Under the pieces are notes generated by a model. It was not told the DNA's origin, ran no database searches, and was given only the letters and a program-made list of their open reading frames with translations. Shown here in pieces: positions 34,692 to 44,900 of a DNA stretch of 64,000 bases (positions are counted from its first letter, which is position 1; every line of letters begins with the position of its first letter). Made by a program: the position numbers and the translations under genes. This DNA comes from Paraburkholderia caledonica NBRC 102488 (lineage in GTDB: Bacteria > Pseudomonadota > Gammaproteobacteria > Burkholderiales > Burkholderiaceae): positions 1 through 64,000 of the forward strand of contig NZ_BAYE01000023.1 in the NCBI RefSeq assembly GCF_000685095.1, written 5' to 3'.

Positions 34692-36326
34692 CTAACGCAT
34701 CCGTTCGATCAACAACCCGGCCGCCCGCTCCGACATCACCACGATCAGCTTCATCGTCGCGCGGGTCGCGGCAACAAAGAGACGCCGGAAAATCAGATCG
34801 TCGAAATGCTCAAAGTCGACTTCCGTCAGGATCACGCACGGCGCGCTCTGCCCTTTGAAACGGTAAATCGTTTCGAGCGTGATATCGCCGTCGCGATAGA
34901 TGGGTGCGCCGTGCTCATCGTAATCGCCGGTGAAACTGCGCAACGTGTAGCGCCCGAGGCGGTCGAGCACAGGCAGCATCGACTTGTCACGGCCTCTGAA
35001 CGTCAGCAGCGCGATATCGGCAGGCGCGAAGCCCATGGCGACCGCTTCATCGAGTGCATCGCGCGTGGCCTGCGTCGCGCTGCTGCCCGCATAAGTGACG
35101 AGCCCAACATCCGATTGCGTGAACGGACCGGCCGCCTCGACCGCCATCGGCGCCCCGGCGAGCATGCCGACAAAGCGCACCACGTCGTGCGGGCTGCGGT
35201 GGTTTGCCATCGCGCGCACTTCGACGCAGTTGGGCAGCGCCACCGTTTCGCGCCGATACAGGTTCTGCATCGGGTCTTCGAGCCACCAGAATCGCCCTTT
35301 GTCGCGCAGCAATCGTTCAATCGGTGCGACCCATTCCTGACGAAAGTCCTGTCCTTCGTCGACGACCACCGTATCGAAGCGCTCGTCGCCGGCGGGTTGC
35401 GAAGCGAGCATGGCCTCTTCAAGCATGCCGAACACGCGCCCGTCGGCGAAATCGACCTTCCGGCCCGCGCGCCGCGCAACCTGTTCGCAAAGCTGGTGAT
35501 ACGTGAGCACCGTGGAACCGGCTGGCGCGATGCGCCGGATATGATCCGCAAGCGGCCGGTTGAAGCACAGATAGAGCGCTCGCCGTCCGGCGTTCACCGC
35601 GTCTTCGAGCACGCGGATTGCGAGCTGTGTCTTGCCCGATCCCGCCGTGCCCGTCACACGCAGCCTGAACGGCGTGCATTCGATCGAACGCGCCCATGTC
35701 GCGAGACCGCCGGAGACGCGCGTCACGTGCTTCGCAACCTGCCCGACCATCGCGCGCACGTCCGGCGTCAGCGACAACTCGTCGGCGAGGAACGCATGAA
35801 TACGATCGAGGCAAGGCAGCGGCAGCTCATCGGCGGGAAGAATGGTCGTTATGATCGACACCAGCTCGGCGCTGCGCGTGGCATCGACAATGCGCGTGGG
35901 ATTGACGCCCGCGATCGCCGGATTTTTCACGCGATAGTCCGGGCAATACAACATCTCCTCGAGCCTGTAGTTTTGCCCGCCGAATGCGGCCTTGAAGCGG
36001 CCATGCATGCCGCTGATAGTGCGTGCGACCTGAGCGGACACGCTCTTGCTTTTGCTGGCGTACAGCTTCATCAAACCGTCGGGCGACTCTTCGAGCAGCC
36101 CCGACTTCTGCTCGATCACGAGCACGCGGCCGGCCGGGCTCACGACCACGTAGTCGGCCTCTCCGAAAATCGAAAAGCCCTTGTTCAACTGCGTCCAGTG
36201 CACACCGTGATAGACGGAGTACGTATCGGGAAGATCGCGTTGCAGCACCTGCAGCGTTTCGACCTCACGTTGCGCAGCGCCGCTCACCAGCTGATCGTTC
36301 CAGCCGCTCGGGAAAATCTGGGCCAT
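34692..36326 (-). CDS. NERD-nuclease/SF1 helicase fusion protein
   Basis: This 544-residue protein has an N-terminal NERD nuclease-like domain (GEADYVVVSP with D58, then VLVIEQKSG with E72-x-K74). A superfamily 1 UvrD/Rep-like helicase follows. Walker A is GTAGSGKT (227-234), Walker B is VVVDEGQD, and the C-terminal motif is FVAATRATMKL. NERD-helicases are thought to cut and unwind DNA, and such fusions occur in several mobile-element defence contexts. It is the last gene of the ten-gene operon, 24 bases after the WYL gene. Confidence 0.88.
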   Translation of the reverse strand: MAQIFPSGWNDQLVSGAAQREVETLQVLQRDLPDTYSVYHGVHWTQLNKGFSIFGEADYVVVSPAGRVLVIEQKSGLLEESPDGLMKLYASKSKSVSAQVARTISGMHGRFKAAFGGQNYRLEEMLYCPDYRVKNPAIAGVNPTRIVDATRSAELVSIITTILPADELPLPCLDRIHAFLADELSLTPDVRAMVGQVAKHVTRVSGGLATWARSIECTPFRLRVTGTAGSGKTQLAIRVLEDAVNAGRRALYLCFNRPLADHIRRIAPAGSTVLTYHQLCEQVARRAGRKVDFADGRVFGMLEEAMLASQPAGDERFDTVVVDEGQDFRQEWVAPIERLLRDKGRFWWLEDPMQNLYRRETVALPNCVEVRAMANHRSPHDVVRFVGMLAGAPMAVEAAGPFTQSDVGLVTYAGSSATQATRDALDEAVAMGFAPADIALLTFRGRDKSMLPVLDRLGRYTLRSFTGDYDEHGAPIYRDGDITLETIYRFKGQSAPCVILTEVDFEHFDDLIFRRLFVAATRATMKLIVVMSERAAGLLIERMR

Positions 36327-36350
36327 GTCCGGATGCCTCTTCGCCAGTAA

Positions 36351-37370
36351 TTAGTTCGAGTAGATCTTCGCGAGTGCGGCGGCTTCTTCGGCCAGTTCAG
36401 CGCGCAGGCTTGCCGGTCCGATGACCTCCACATTCGGCCCGAACGAGCGCAGCCACCAGCGCAGTCGCTGGCTCAGCATCACAGTGCCCTGCACATGCAG
36501 CGCATCGTCCTTGCGCGTGCTTTTCTGGTCTTTCGACATCGGCGCTTCAAGCAGATGCTCGCCCGCCGCGCCGACAAACTTCAGCTTGAGCTGTACTTCC
36601 TTCTCGACCATGAAGTCGAAGCTGCGCTGCTGCCTGACGTACGCATCCAGCGAGAACGACGAAGGATAGACAAACGATTCGAGCCGCGCCGCGGCGCGCG
36701 CGATACGATCCATGCGGTACATCGTCGGGTTGGGCTTGCCTTCCATGCCTGCCACCAAATAGACGAGTCCGCCCACTTCCACGATGCCGAACGGCAAGAC
36801 GGTCTTGGCGCGATCGTTGTCGGCATTGTTGCGCGGCCGGTACACGATCTCGAGCTGGCGCTCCTCGAACAGCGCTCTCGACACCGTCGCAAACTGCTCG
36901 CGATCAATCGACGGGTAATGCAGCGCGAAGCCGCCGCTTTCCACCGCGACCTTGCTTGCCCAGCGCGAATACTTGCGCTCGGTTTCATTGTTGGTGCGTT
37001 GCAGGCGCGTATCGGCGACATCGAACATGGGCGACAGCGAGTCGGCCACGAGCCCCGGGATCTGTCGCGACGAGAAGCGTCTGAGCGTTTGCAGCGCCAG
37101 TGCCTCGTCGAAACTCATCATCGCGCCGCCCTTGGACGCCATGCCGCTCGCGCCGGCCTTCTTGCGCCACACGGTTGCCCTGCCGCGCTCATCCATCTCG
37201 ACAAGGCCCTCTTCCTCGAGTTTCGCCAGATGCCGATAGATCGTTTTCGACGAAGGCATGTTCGGCACCGTGCTCATCAAACGACGATGAATGTCCGGCG
37301 TGCTGAGATAGGTGCTTTGCGTGGCGGCGTCGGGAAGGACGCGCATGATTTCGCGGTCGATATCGGACAT
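36351..37370 (-). CDS. WYL-domain transcriptional regulator
   Basis: This 339-residue protein has an N-terminal winged helix-turn-helix (about 20-65, TPDIHRRLMSTVP, SSKTIYRHLAKLEEEGLV) and a WYL domain (about 170-235). The WYL part reads LVYLVAGMEGKPNPTMYRMDRIARA, so the first position of the WYL triad is V instead of W; the YRMDRI element is canonical. WYL regulators control several phage-defence systems (for example BREX and CBASS) and sense nucleic acid or nucleotides. It is the prime candidate to read the island's operator palindrome. A separate palindrome sits just before its start. Confidence 0.85.
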   Translation of the reverse strand: MSDIDREIMRVLPDAATQSTYLSTPDIHRRLMSTVPNMPSSKTIYRHLAKLEEEGLVEMDERGRATVWRKKAGASGMASKGGAMMSFDEALALQTLRRFSSRQIPGLVADSLSPMFDVADTRLQRTNNETERKYSRWASKVAVESGGFALHYPSIDREQFATVSRALFEERQLEIVYRPRNNADNDRAKTVLPFGIVEVGGLVYLVAGMEGKPNPTMYRMDRIARAAARLESFVYPSSFSLDAYVRQQRSFDFMVEKEVQLKLKFVGAAGEHLLEAPMSKDQKSTRKDDALHVQGTVMLSQRLRWWLRSFGPNVEVIGPASLRAELAEEAAALAKIYSN

Positions 37371-37372
37371 TG

Positions 37373-37387
37373 AACGAGTCGCTCGTT
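37373..37387. promoter_or_regulatory. Palindrome AACGAG-TCG-CTCGTT before the WYL gene
   Basis: Perfect 6-base arms with a 3-base centre lie 3 bases upstream of the WYL start codon, in the only sizeable gap (72 bases) of this part of the operon. No Shine-Dalgarno is visible in front of the ATG. It could be an autoregulatory operator for an internal promoter, or an RNA hairpin that limits translation. Confidence 0.5.
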
Positions 37388-37442
37388 TGAATGGAAGGTC
37401 TCGGGTTTATCGGCAGCTTTTATGGTTTCTTGAGCGCGCGGA

Positions 37443-38261
37443 TCAGTTCGTGGCAAGCAATGCGTCGAGTGCGTCGAGTACATCGAGAGCGGTGCCTTGC
37501 AAGCCGACGCCCTCGCCCGCCACGTCGTATTCCTCGGGGTTGATGCGGATCAGCGGACCGCGCACCGACTCCGCGAACATGCGCACGCTCGGCACAGCCG
37601 TACCGGCGCCCAGTTCGATAACCACGGGGCGCTTCACGGCACGCAGCCACGTACCCATCCTTTCCCACTGCGCCGCCGTGCGCTTTTCGACCCAGTGGTG
37701 GTCGTCGAACAACAGGAAGTTGGGACGCGCAACATGACCGCAGTGCGGGCAACGCGGCAAAGTCGAAAGCGTGAGCGCGTCGGGATCGACGTTAGCCATC
37801 GTGCTGTCCGACGGCCAGATTGCAGCCCCGCAGGGCTTGCCGCACTGCATGAAATTCATCGTGCCATGACATTCGAGGACACGAGCCTCGTCGTAGCCCG
37901 CCGCCTGGAAGTGGCCGTCCACGTTGCTGGTGAAAACGAACGCGCCGTTAGCGACGCGCCGCGCCCAGCGAGCGAGCATCGCATAACCGCGATGTGGCGT
38001 CAGTTGACGGCACACCTGGAACGCCCGCCCGTAGAACTGCCACGCTTCGACGGGCCTGTCCAGAAAGCAGTCGCCTTGCGTTAGCGAGCCGACGTCACGC
38101 TCCGTCATACCCGCGGGCAAGAGCGATGTCCACAATCCGTGAGTGCCCCGGAAGTCGGGCAGTCCTGAATCCACGCTCATGCCCGCGCCTGCTGCGATCA
38201 CAATGCCGTCCGCGTTGCGAAGCCACTCGGAGGCGCGTTTGAGCTCGCTTGTATTGATCAT
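37443..38261 (-). CDS. Sirtuin-family (SIR2) protein 1
   Basis: This 272-residue sirtuin keeps the NAD-binding GAGMSVDSGLPDFRG (25-39), the catalytic His132 (ECHGT) and four zinc cysteines (140, 144, 171, 174). The usual TQNIDxLH motif is replaced by TSNVDGHF, and the usual RP-VVWFGE by RPNFLLFDD, so it is a divergent branch. It could be a protein deacylase or, like defence SIR2 domains, an NADase. Its ATG overlaps the stop of the 519-aa gene (ATGA). Confidence 0.86.
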   Translation of the reverse strand: MINTSELKRASEWLRNADGIVIAAGAGMSVDSGLPDFRGTHGLWTSLLPAGMTERDVGSLTQGDCFLDRPVEAWQFYGRAFQVCRQLTPHRGYAMLARWARRVANGAFVFTSNVDGHFQAAGYDEARVLECHGTMNFMQCGKPCGAAIWPSDSTMANVDPDALTLSTLPRCPHCGHVARPNFLLFDDHHWVEKRTAAQWERMGTWLRAVKRPVVIELGAGTAVPSVRMFAESVRGPLIRINPEEYDVAGEGVGLQGTALDVLDALDALLATN

Positions 38262-39817
38262 CGTGTGTATTCGTCGTGAGTCCGCTTCTTACCGATCGAC
38301 ACGAGCCGTTCGCGGAAGTCGTCGAACCCGTCGCCGAAGAAACGACGGAAGAGATCAGTGGGCAAGAACTCGCTGTCGAGCAAACCGAAGTGCGTACCGA
38401 CCGCCCGTCCGACCGACAGCAGCGTATTGGCGGAATGAGGGGTGCCCGCGAACCCCACCGCGATCAGCCGCCCGGTGCGTGCGTCGGCCTTCGATTCAAG
38501 CTCGTAGCAATACCCGGCCAGTCCGGCGCAAACCAGGCACACCTGCTCGCGCTCATCGCCCGCGACAAATTCCGGCTCGCCGTTATTCGCCACCAGCAGC
38601 CCGCTTTCCTGTCCCTCCTCGATTGCACGCACCTGCTCAAGCGTGCGTTCGGCGAGATTGAATTCGCGTTCGCCAAGCGGATACTGGTAGTTCGTGAAAT
38701 TGTTCGCGATGGCGACGTGCGTGTCCGGGTGCGGATTGGCCTGCAGCCACACGTGAAATGCGTGCGCGCGCGGGTCCAACGGACTGGTTTCTCGATACGC
38801 GCGATAGGCGCTCAATACATTGCCAAACGGATGTCCTGCGGGCACATAGTTTCCGCTGCCATCAGGGGCAGGCGGCGGACCGCCCGCATCCGGTTGAGCG
38901 GGCAACCCGTCATCGTCGCCGAAACTTTTCAGGTCGTATCCGATCATGAACAGGGCGGCCTCGAACGCATGGCAGCGCGCGGCCATTTGGCTCGCCGCGC
39001 CGCTCGCGGACTCGCCGGCGAACAGTGTGGTCTGTTCGAGAACAGCGCGAATGATCCAGCCTGTCTTCAATTGCCATCGCGCCCAGTCCTCGAGGGACAC
39101 TTGCGAATAGAACTGCGGCGATGCGGTCAATCCCAGCCCGGCAGGATTGCGGATCTGGCGTCCACGCGCGGCCCCCGACGGAAAGCCCAATGCGTCATGC
39201 CGCACACCGTCTAGCGCGGCGTCGCGTCTGAACATCTCATACAACATCGCGAGCGCGGCGCCCACGCGGCTGTCGTAAATCGGCGAACCGGTCGTATCGA
39301 ACAGCGCATGGATTTTGGTCATGCCCGAGTCGAAGCGCTGCACGTTGAGCGCGTTCAAAGTGTCCAGCGTCTGGTCTGCGTCGAGCGCAAAGAGCGGCGC
39401 CAGTTCCCGCAGATACGCACACCACTGGTTGTTCCGCACCTTGCGTTCGATAAACGGAATCGCGCTGCGCACGCCGCCCCAGCGCAATATTTCGCGTGCC
39501 GCGGCTTCCGCCTCCAGTTCGTCGCCCTGCGCGACACTCGCGCGCAGCCAGGCGCCCAGTTGCGCGAGCGACGCACGCGTCGACGCCCAGTCACCGGATT
39601 CCACCTGTTCGCCACTGCCCGGCCTGCGCCAGCTCGCGCGCCAATGGTAGCGCGCGAGAACCGCCTCGATGCCGAACACCTGTGCGTCGATTCCACCCGG
39701 GACATACTTGCTGTGCGCGACGCGCAGCCTTACCGGCAATTCCGGCAGGCGTCGCACAAGCGACGTCACGAAACCCTGAACGCCAGGTTGTGCAAGAAAC
39801 TCTTCACGGTTCATCAC
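38258..39817 (-). CDS. Hypothetical protein, 519 aa
   Basis: This is unrecognised. A large soluble protein with a helical N-terminal half (GFVTSLVRRLPELP, a long YHWRASWRRP region) and an acidic Pro/Gly linker near residue 320 (PDAGGPPPAPDGSGN). The C-terminal part includes CLVCAGLAGYCYELESKAD and LLSVGRAVGTHFG. One CxxC is present but no second, so no zinc finger is called. It sits between RecD (32 bases) and sirtuin 1 (overlap), which marks it as a probable functional partner of those enzymes. Confidence 0.7.
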   Translation of the reverse strand: MMNREEFLAQPGVQGFVTSLVRRLPELPVRLRVAHSKYVPGGIDAQVFGIEAVLARYHWRASWRRPGSGEQVESGDWASTRASLAQLGAWLRASVAQGDELEAEAAAREILRWGGVRSAIPFIERKVRNNQWCAYLRELAPLFALDADQTLDTLNALNVQRFDSGMTKIHALFDTTGSPIYDSRVGAALAMLYEMFRRDAALDGVRHDALGFPSGAARGRQIRNPAGLGLTASPQFYSQVSLEDWARWQLKTGWIIRAVLEQTTLFAGESASGAASQMAARCHAFEAALFMIGYDLKSFGDDDGLPAQPDAGGPPPAPDGSGNYVPAGHPFGNVLSAYRAYRETSPLDPRAHAFHVWLQANPHPDTHVAIANNFTNYQYPLGEREFNLAERTLEQVRAIEEGQESGLLVANNGEPEFVAGDEREQVCLVCAGLAGYCYELESKADARTGRLIAVGFAGTPHSANTLLSVGRAVGTHFGLLDSEFLPTDLFRRFFGDGFDDFRERLVSIGKKRTHDEYTR

Positions 39818-39849
39818 TATGTGCTTCCTCGAAAAAAGCCCTAAAAAAG

Positions 39850-41958
39850 CTATTTAAAATTGAATCCGGCCGACAGTCCGCTTGCGCGGAGCACGCACGC
39901 CTGCACCGCCCTTTCGACGATCGGCCTTCCGCCCGCGCTCGCGATGGTCAGGAAACTGCGGGCCCGCGTGATGCCCGTATAGACCAGCTCGCGCGTCAAC
40001 ACGGGGCTCGACGTGTCGGGCAGTACAAGCGCCGCGTGGGTGAACTCCGAGCCTTGCGATTTATGGACGGTGAGCGCGAACACCGTCTCGACGGCCTGCA
40101 GGCGGCTCGGGAGCACCCACTTGATGCGCTCCGAGCCATCGCCCGCGCCGAACGCGACGCGCAGGCTCCAACCGCCATCGGACGATGGCAGCGCAAGCGT
40201 GATGCCGATATCGCCGTTCATCAGGCCCAGTTCGTAGTCGTTGCGCGTCACCAGCACCGGTCGCCCGACATACCATTCGCCGGTCGCCGCGATAAGCCCC
40301 TCCTGCTGAAGCAGATGCGCGACCCGCCGGTTCAGTCCTTCCACGCCCCACGCGCCCCGCCGCAACGCGCACAGCAACTGGAATTCGCCATGCGCGTCGA
40401 GCACGGCGTTCGCCCAGGCATCGAATGCCGGCTGAGCGGCATCGTGCGACGGCTGCTTATCGCGCAAGGTTTGCAGATACTGGCGATAGCCGTGCCGCGC
40501 ATCCACCGCCGCGTCGCCTTGAGGGGACGCAGCCACGCCATCGACAACAAGCGCCTTGAGCGACGCATCGCCCTTTTCCATCGACTCGATGAACGCCAGG
40601 TCCGCATGGCCGTGCGCCCACACCTTTGCGACTCTCGCCGGCTCGCCGCTGTTGACCGCCTCGGCCAACTGACCGATGCCGCTTTCCTTCGAGAAGCGGT
40701 GGCTAAAGCGCAGCATGGCAATCGACTGATCGAGCGCGCTGCCCGCGTCGTTCACGAGCGCGGCATCAATGCGCTCGCCCGTTACGGCTTCCAGCCAGTC
40801 CTGCGTCGCGCGGGTGTAATTGCCCGCGCCCGCCCGCTGGCACAGTTCGCCGAGCACGGCGCCGGCCTCGACGGAAGCGAGCTGGTCCTTGTCGCCGAGC
40901 AGGATCAGGCGCGCGTGCTCAGGCAATGCATCGAGCACGGCGTTCATCATTTCGAGGTCGACCATCGACGCCTCGTCGATCACCAGCACTTCAAGCGCAA
41001 GCGGATTGCCAGCGTGATGCGTGAAACGCCGCGAGTTCGGACGCGTGCCCAGCAGCCGGTGCAGCGTGGTGACCGCGACGGGAATCGCGTCGCGAATCGC
41101 CTCGCCTTGCGCGAACGCATCGAGCGGCAAACGCGCGACCGCGCTCGCAATCGACTCGCTCAACCGCGCGGCCGCTTTGCCCGTCGGCGCCGCGAGGCGG
41201 ATGCGCAACGCGCGTGCGGCATCGCCCGCCAGTGCCTGCGATTGCAGCAACGCGAGCAGCTTCACGACGGTCGTCGTCTTGCCCGTGCCAGGTCCGCCCG
41301 TGACGATGGTGAACGCGCTGCGCGCGGCTAGCGCGCAAGCGAGCTTTTGCCAGTCGCACCGGCTGTCGTCGTCATTGCTCGTCCGCGCTGGAAACAGCGT
41401 CGCAAGCGCAGCGCGCAAACCGTTTGCGTCGAGCCCGCTTTGCAACTGCTTCGTCGCCTCCATACGGTGGCCGATCGCGCCGCACACGCTCTGTTCGTAC
41501 TGCCAGTAGCGCCGCAGATAGAGCCGCATCCCGATGAGCACCAGCGGTGTGCCGCCCGCGCCGTCTCCTACCAGGTCTGCATGCGAAAGCGCCGCGCGCC
41601 AGCGCTCCAGCGTGATGTCCGCCAGCACCTTCGAAGGCAGCATCAACTGATGCCCGTCTTCATCGTCCGCGAGGAGACCCTCAGGCGGAAGCGAGAGAAC
41701 CGTCGTCGGGTCGTCGAGCGTTGCGGCGAGATCGAGGCACGCATGGCCCCGCCCCAGCTGATGGCTCGCGAGCGCCGCCGCGAGGATCAGCAGCGGATGC
41801 GCATCCGGCACCTCGCGCGCGAGAAAACGCGCGAACGCGACGTCGACGTCGCGCAGCCAGCCCCGCTCGGCCCAGCCCTCGAGCAGCCGTTCAACCTGGT
41901 CGCGGCTTGCCACGCCCTGGGTCACCGCGTCGGTCGTTTCAGGATAAATCGTGCTCAT
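39850..41958 (-). CDS. recD: Exodeoxyribonuclease V subunit alpha (RecD)
   Basis: This 702-residue RecD-type SF1B helicase has Walker A (GGPGTGKTTT, 221-230), Walker B/motif II (VLVIDEASMVDLEMM), motif V (TVHKSQGSEFTHAALVLP) and motif VI (VYTGITRARSFL). In RecBCD it is the 5'-3' motor. The start overlaps the RecB stop (ATGA, 41955-41958). Order C-B-D on one strand is seen in other Burkholderiaceae. Confidence 0.93.
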   Translation of the reverse strand: MSTIYPETTDAVTQGVASRDQVERLLEGWAERGWLRDVDVAFARFLAREVPDAHPLLILAAALASHQLGRGHACLDLAATLDDPTTVLSLPPEGLLADDEDGHQLMLPSKVLADITLERWRAALSHADLVGDGAGGTPLVLIGMRLYLRRYWQYEQSVCGAIGHRMEATKQLQSGLDANGLRAALATLFPARTSNDDDSRCDWQKLACALAARSAFTIVTGGPGTGKTTTVVKLLALLQSQALAGDAARALRIRLAAPTGKAAARLSESIASAVARLPLDAFAQGEAIRDAIPVAVTTLHRLLGTRPNSRRFTHHAGNPLALEVLVIDEASMVDLEMMNAVLDALPEHARLILLGDKDQLASVEAGAVLGELCQRAGAGNYTRATQDWLEAVTGERIDAALVNDAGSALDQSIAMLRFSHRFSKESGIGQLAEAVNSGEPARVAKVWAHGHADLAFIESMEKGDASLKALVVDGVAASPQGDAAVDARHGYRQYLQTLRDKQPSHDAAQPAFDAWANAVLDAHGEFQLLCALRRGAWGVEGLNRRVAHLLQQEGLIAATGEWYVGRPVLVTRNDYELGLMNGDIGITLALPSSDGGWSLRVAFGAGDGSERIKWVLPSRLQAVETVFALTVHKSQGSEFTHAALVLPDTSSPVLTRELVYTGITRARSFLTIASAGGRPIVERAVQACVLRASGLSAGFNFK

Positions 41959-44900
41959 GCTGTCTCCAGATTGGCGACGGCAACGCCGCCCGCGAACAAT
42001 GCGTCGAGCCGTTCGATCAGCTCGCGCGGCGGCTTCTCGGCATAGATCCCCTGCGTCGACGAGTTCAGGCCTCGCAGAAACAGATAGACCGCGCCGCCAA
42101 TGTGCGTGTCGTAGTCGTAGTCGGTCATCCGCGCCTTCAGCAGCCTGTGCAGCGCGAGCAGATACAGCACGTATTGCAGGTCATAGCGCGAGCGCAAGAT
42201 CTGCGCGCTAATTCGCTCCGGCGTGTAGGCGGCATTGTCGGCGCCGAGCCAGTTCGACTTGTAGTCGGCCACGTAGTAACGCCCTTCGTGCTCGAACACG
42301 AGGTCCATGAAACCCTTGAGCATGCCGTTCAGCTGGGCAGGCTCGATCGCGGGACGTTCGGCGCGACCGGCGGTGTGTTCGGTGACGAGCCTGTCGATGA
42401 CGGCGGTATCGACGTGATGCGCGGTCAGCCAGAACTCCATTTCGGCAATCGACGCACGCAGATCGGACAGCGTAACCGATGTCGCCTTGATGCCCTGCTT
42501 TCCGGTCAATCCGAGCGGCGTCGTGACAATCTGCCTGATCCATTCGGTCAGCGGGTCGATCCAGCGCTCCCAGCCGCGCACGTTGCAACGACGCGCGACC
42601 ACTTCGCGCAGCGGCGCGCTGTCGGCCGCGACTTCGCCGAACCCGTGCCGCGCCGCCCATTCGAGCAGATCGTGCAGGAAGGTGCCTTCGTCGGAGCCGC
42701 GCGGAAAATCGTGCAACACGCGCCCGGCCGGCTGCACTGCCGCGGCGCGCAGCGGCGGTGACGGTGCGTCGTCCTCGTCGACTTCCAGCTCGGCATCGCG
42801 CGCCTCGATAAAGCCTTCCTCACTGGACGTGTCCGGCGCAATCCACGCGCCGTGGCCCATCTTCTTGAGGCTCGAATAGCTCGCCACCGACCACGCTTCA
42901 CGCATGACCCGCGCCGACTTGAGTGCCCGACCTTGCCGCGCGGCATAGTCCTGACGCACGAACCGTTCGCCGTCCGGTTCGGGCGCGGGCGCAATCGCGA
43001 TGTCCGCCGAGTCACCGAATGCGTTTTCGAGGCTCGAAACGAGGTCGTCCGATTCAAGCGCTTTTCCACCGTTGAGCAGATAGCCGATCGCGCTTCGCTC
43101 GAATTCCTTGATGGGCGTGAGGCCGATCCAGGTCGCGTAACGCGCGCGCGTCATCGCCACGTAGAGCTTGCGCAGATCTTCGCCGCGCCGCTCGTCGTCG
43201 ACCTTTTCAAGCAGGCCGCCCGTATTGGCCAGCGCAACCTGCAACTCGCCTTGCGCGTCGTGCCACTTGAGCGGCATGTCGTCGGCCTTGGCCGGACGAT
43301 GCGCGCAAATGAACGGCAAAAAGACGAGCGGATATTCGAGTCCTTTCGACTTGTGAATCGTCACGACCTGCACGAGATCGCCGTCGCTTTCCAGACGGAC
43401 CTGCGGCGCTTCGCCACCGCCACTCCCTTCGGACGCGTCCTCGCGCTGTTCGGCGAGATAGCGGATCAGGCCGTGCTCGCCTTCGATCAGCGTGCTGGCG
43501 TGCTGCAAAAGTTCGGCCAGATGCAGCAGGTCGGTCATGACACGTTCGCCGTCTTCCGCGTTCCGCCCATCGTGACCAGTCAGGCCGAGCAGCCGCGCGG
43601 GTACGCCGAAATCGTTGAGCAGGCGGCGCAGCATCGGCAGCACGCCCTGCCGGCGCCAGCATTCGCGATAGCCGCGAAACTGGAGCACGCACGCTTCCCA
43701 CTTCATTTCATCGCTGTAGAGCGCGTCGAGGTGGGTCCAGCCAAGCCCGAGCGTCGAAGTGGCAAGCGCGGTGCGCACGCGCCGCCCGTCGTCGGGATCC
43801 GCGCAGGCCGCGAGCCAGTGCTGCAATTCGGCCGCCTGCGGACTCTGGAACACCGACTCCTTCTCGGACAGATAGACCGAGCGCACGTTGCGCTTCGCGA
43901 GCGCCGAGCGGATCGCTTCGGCTTCGATGCGATTGTTGACGAGCACCGCCATGTCGGCCGGACGCAGCGCGTCTCGCCCATCCGCGCTCACGAACCCGGC
44001 GCTGCCGCACTGCCCGAGGCGAAGCAGACGCACCATCTCGGTCGCGCAGGACTGCGCCATGGCGTCGATATACGCGTTCTTGTCGATCGGCTCGCCGTCG
44101 CCGGAGGCAGGCAGCCACCATGCCGTCAAGGCACGTGGCGTCGCGCCGTCGACGACAAACGCGGCGTCGCGGCCTTTCGCGCCGACGTTCACGAACGGCA
44201 CCGGATTGCCATCGCTCGTGCGGAACTGGAACGCGCCGTTGCCATCGGCACGCTGCTCCGCGACGTCGAAGCAGTGATTCGTCGCGCGGACCATCGCATG
44301 CGTCGAGCGGAAGTTTGTCGCGAGCGTGTAGAGCCGTGTGCCGCAAGAGCGGCGCGCGGTGAGATAGGTGTAAATATCCGCGCCGCGAAATGCGTAGATC
44401 GCCTGCTTCGGATCACCGATCAGGATGAGCGCGCTCGCCGCGCTGTCTCTCATAACGTCGGTCGCGAAGTCGTTCGCGCCTTGGTTCGTCTGACGATAGA
44501 CGGTGTCGAAAATACGGTACTGGACCGGATCCGTATCCTGGAACTCGTCGATCAGCGCGACCGGAAACTGCTTGCGAATGATCGCCGCGAGACGTTCGCC
44601 ATTCGGCCCACCCAGCGCGGCGTCGAGCCGCGTCAGCAGATCGTCGAAGCCCATCTGCGCGCGCCGCGCCTGCTCCGCGGTGAAGCGCTCCGCGACCCAA
44701 CGCGCCGCATGCGAGTAGAAATCGTCGCGCGCATGGGGCAGCGCCTCCAGGTCGGCTCGCAGTGTCACGAGCGCGGCGAAGCCAGGGTGCGACGGCGGCG
44801 TGCCGTGCTGACAATACGCTGCGAGTCCAGCCGGCGTCAGACGCTCCCAGCCGTTTTTGTTCATCGCGGGCTTATCTTGTAGCGGATCGCTTGCCCATTC

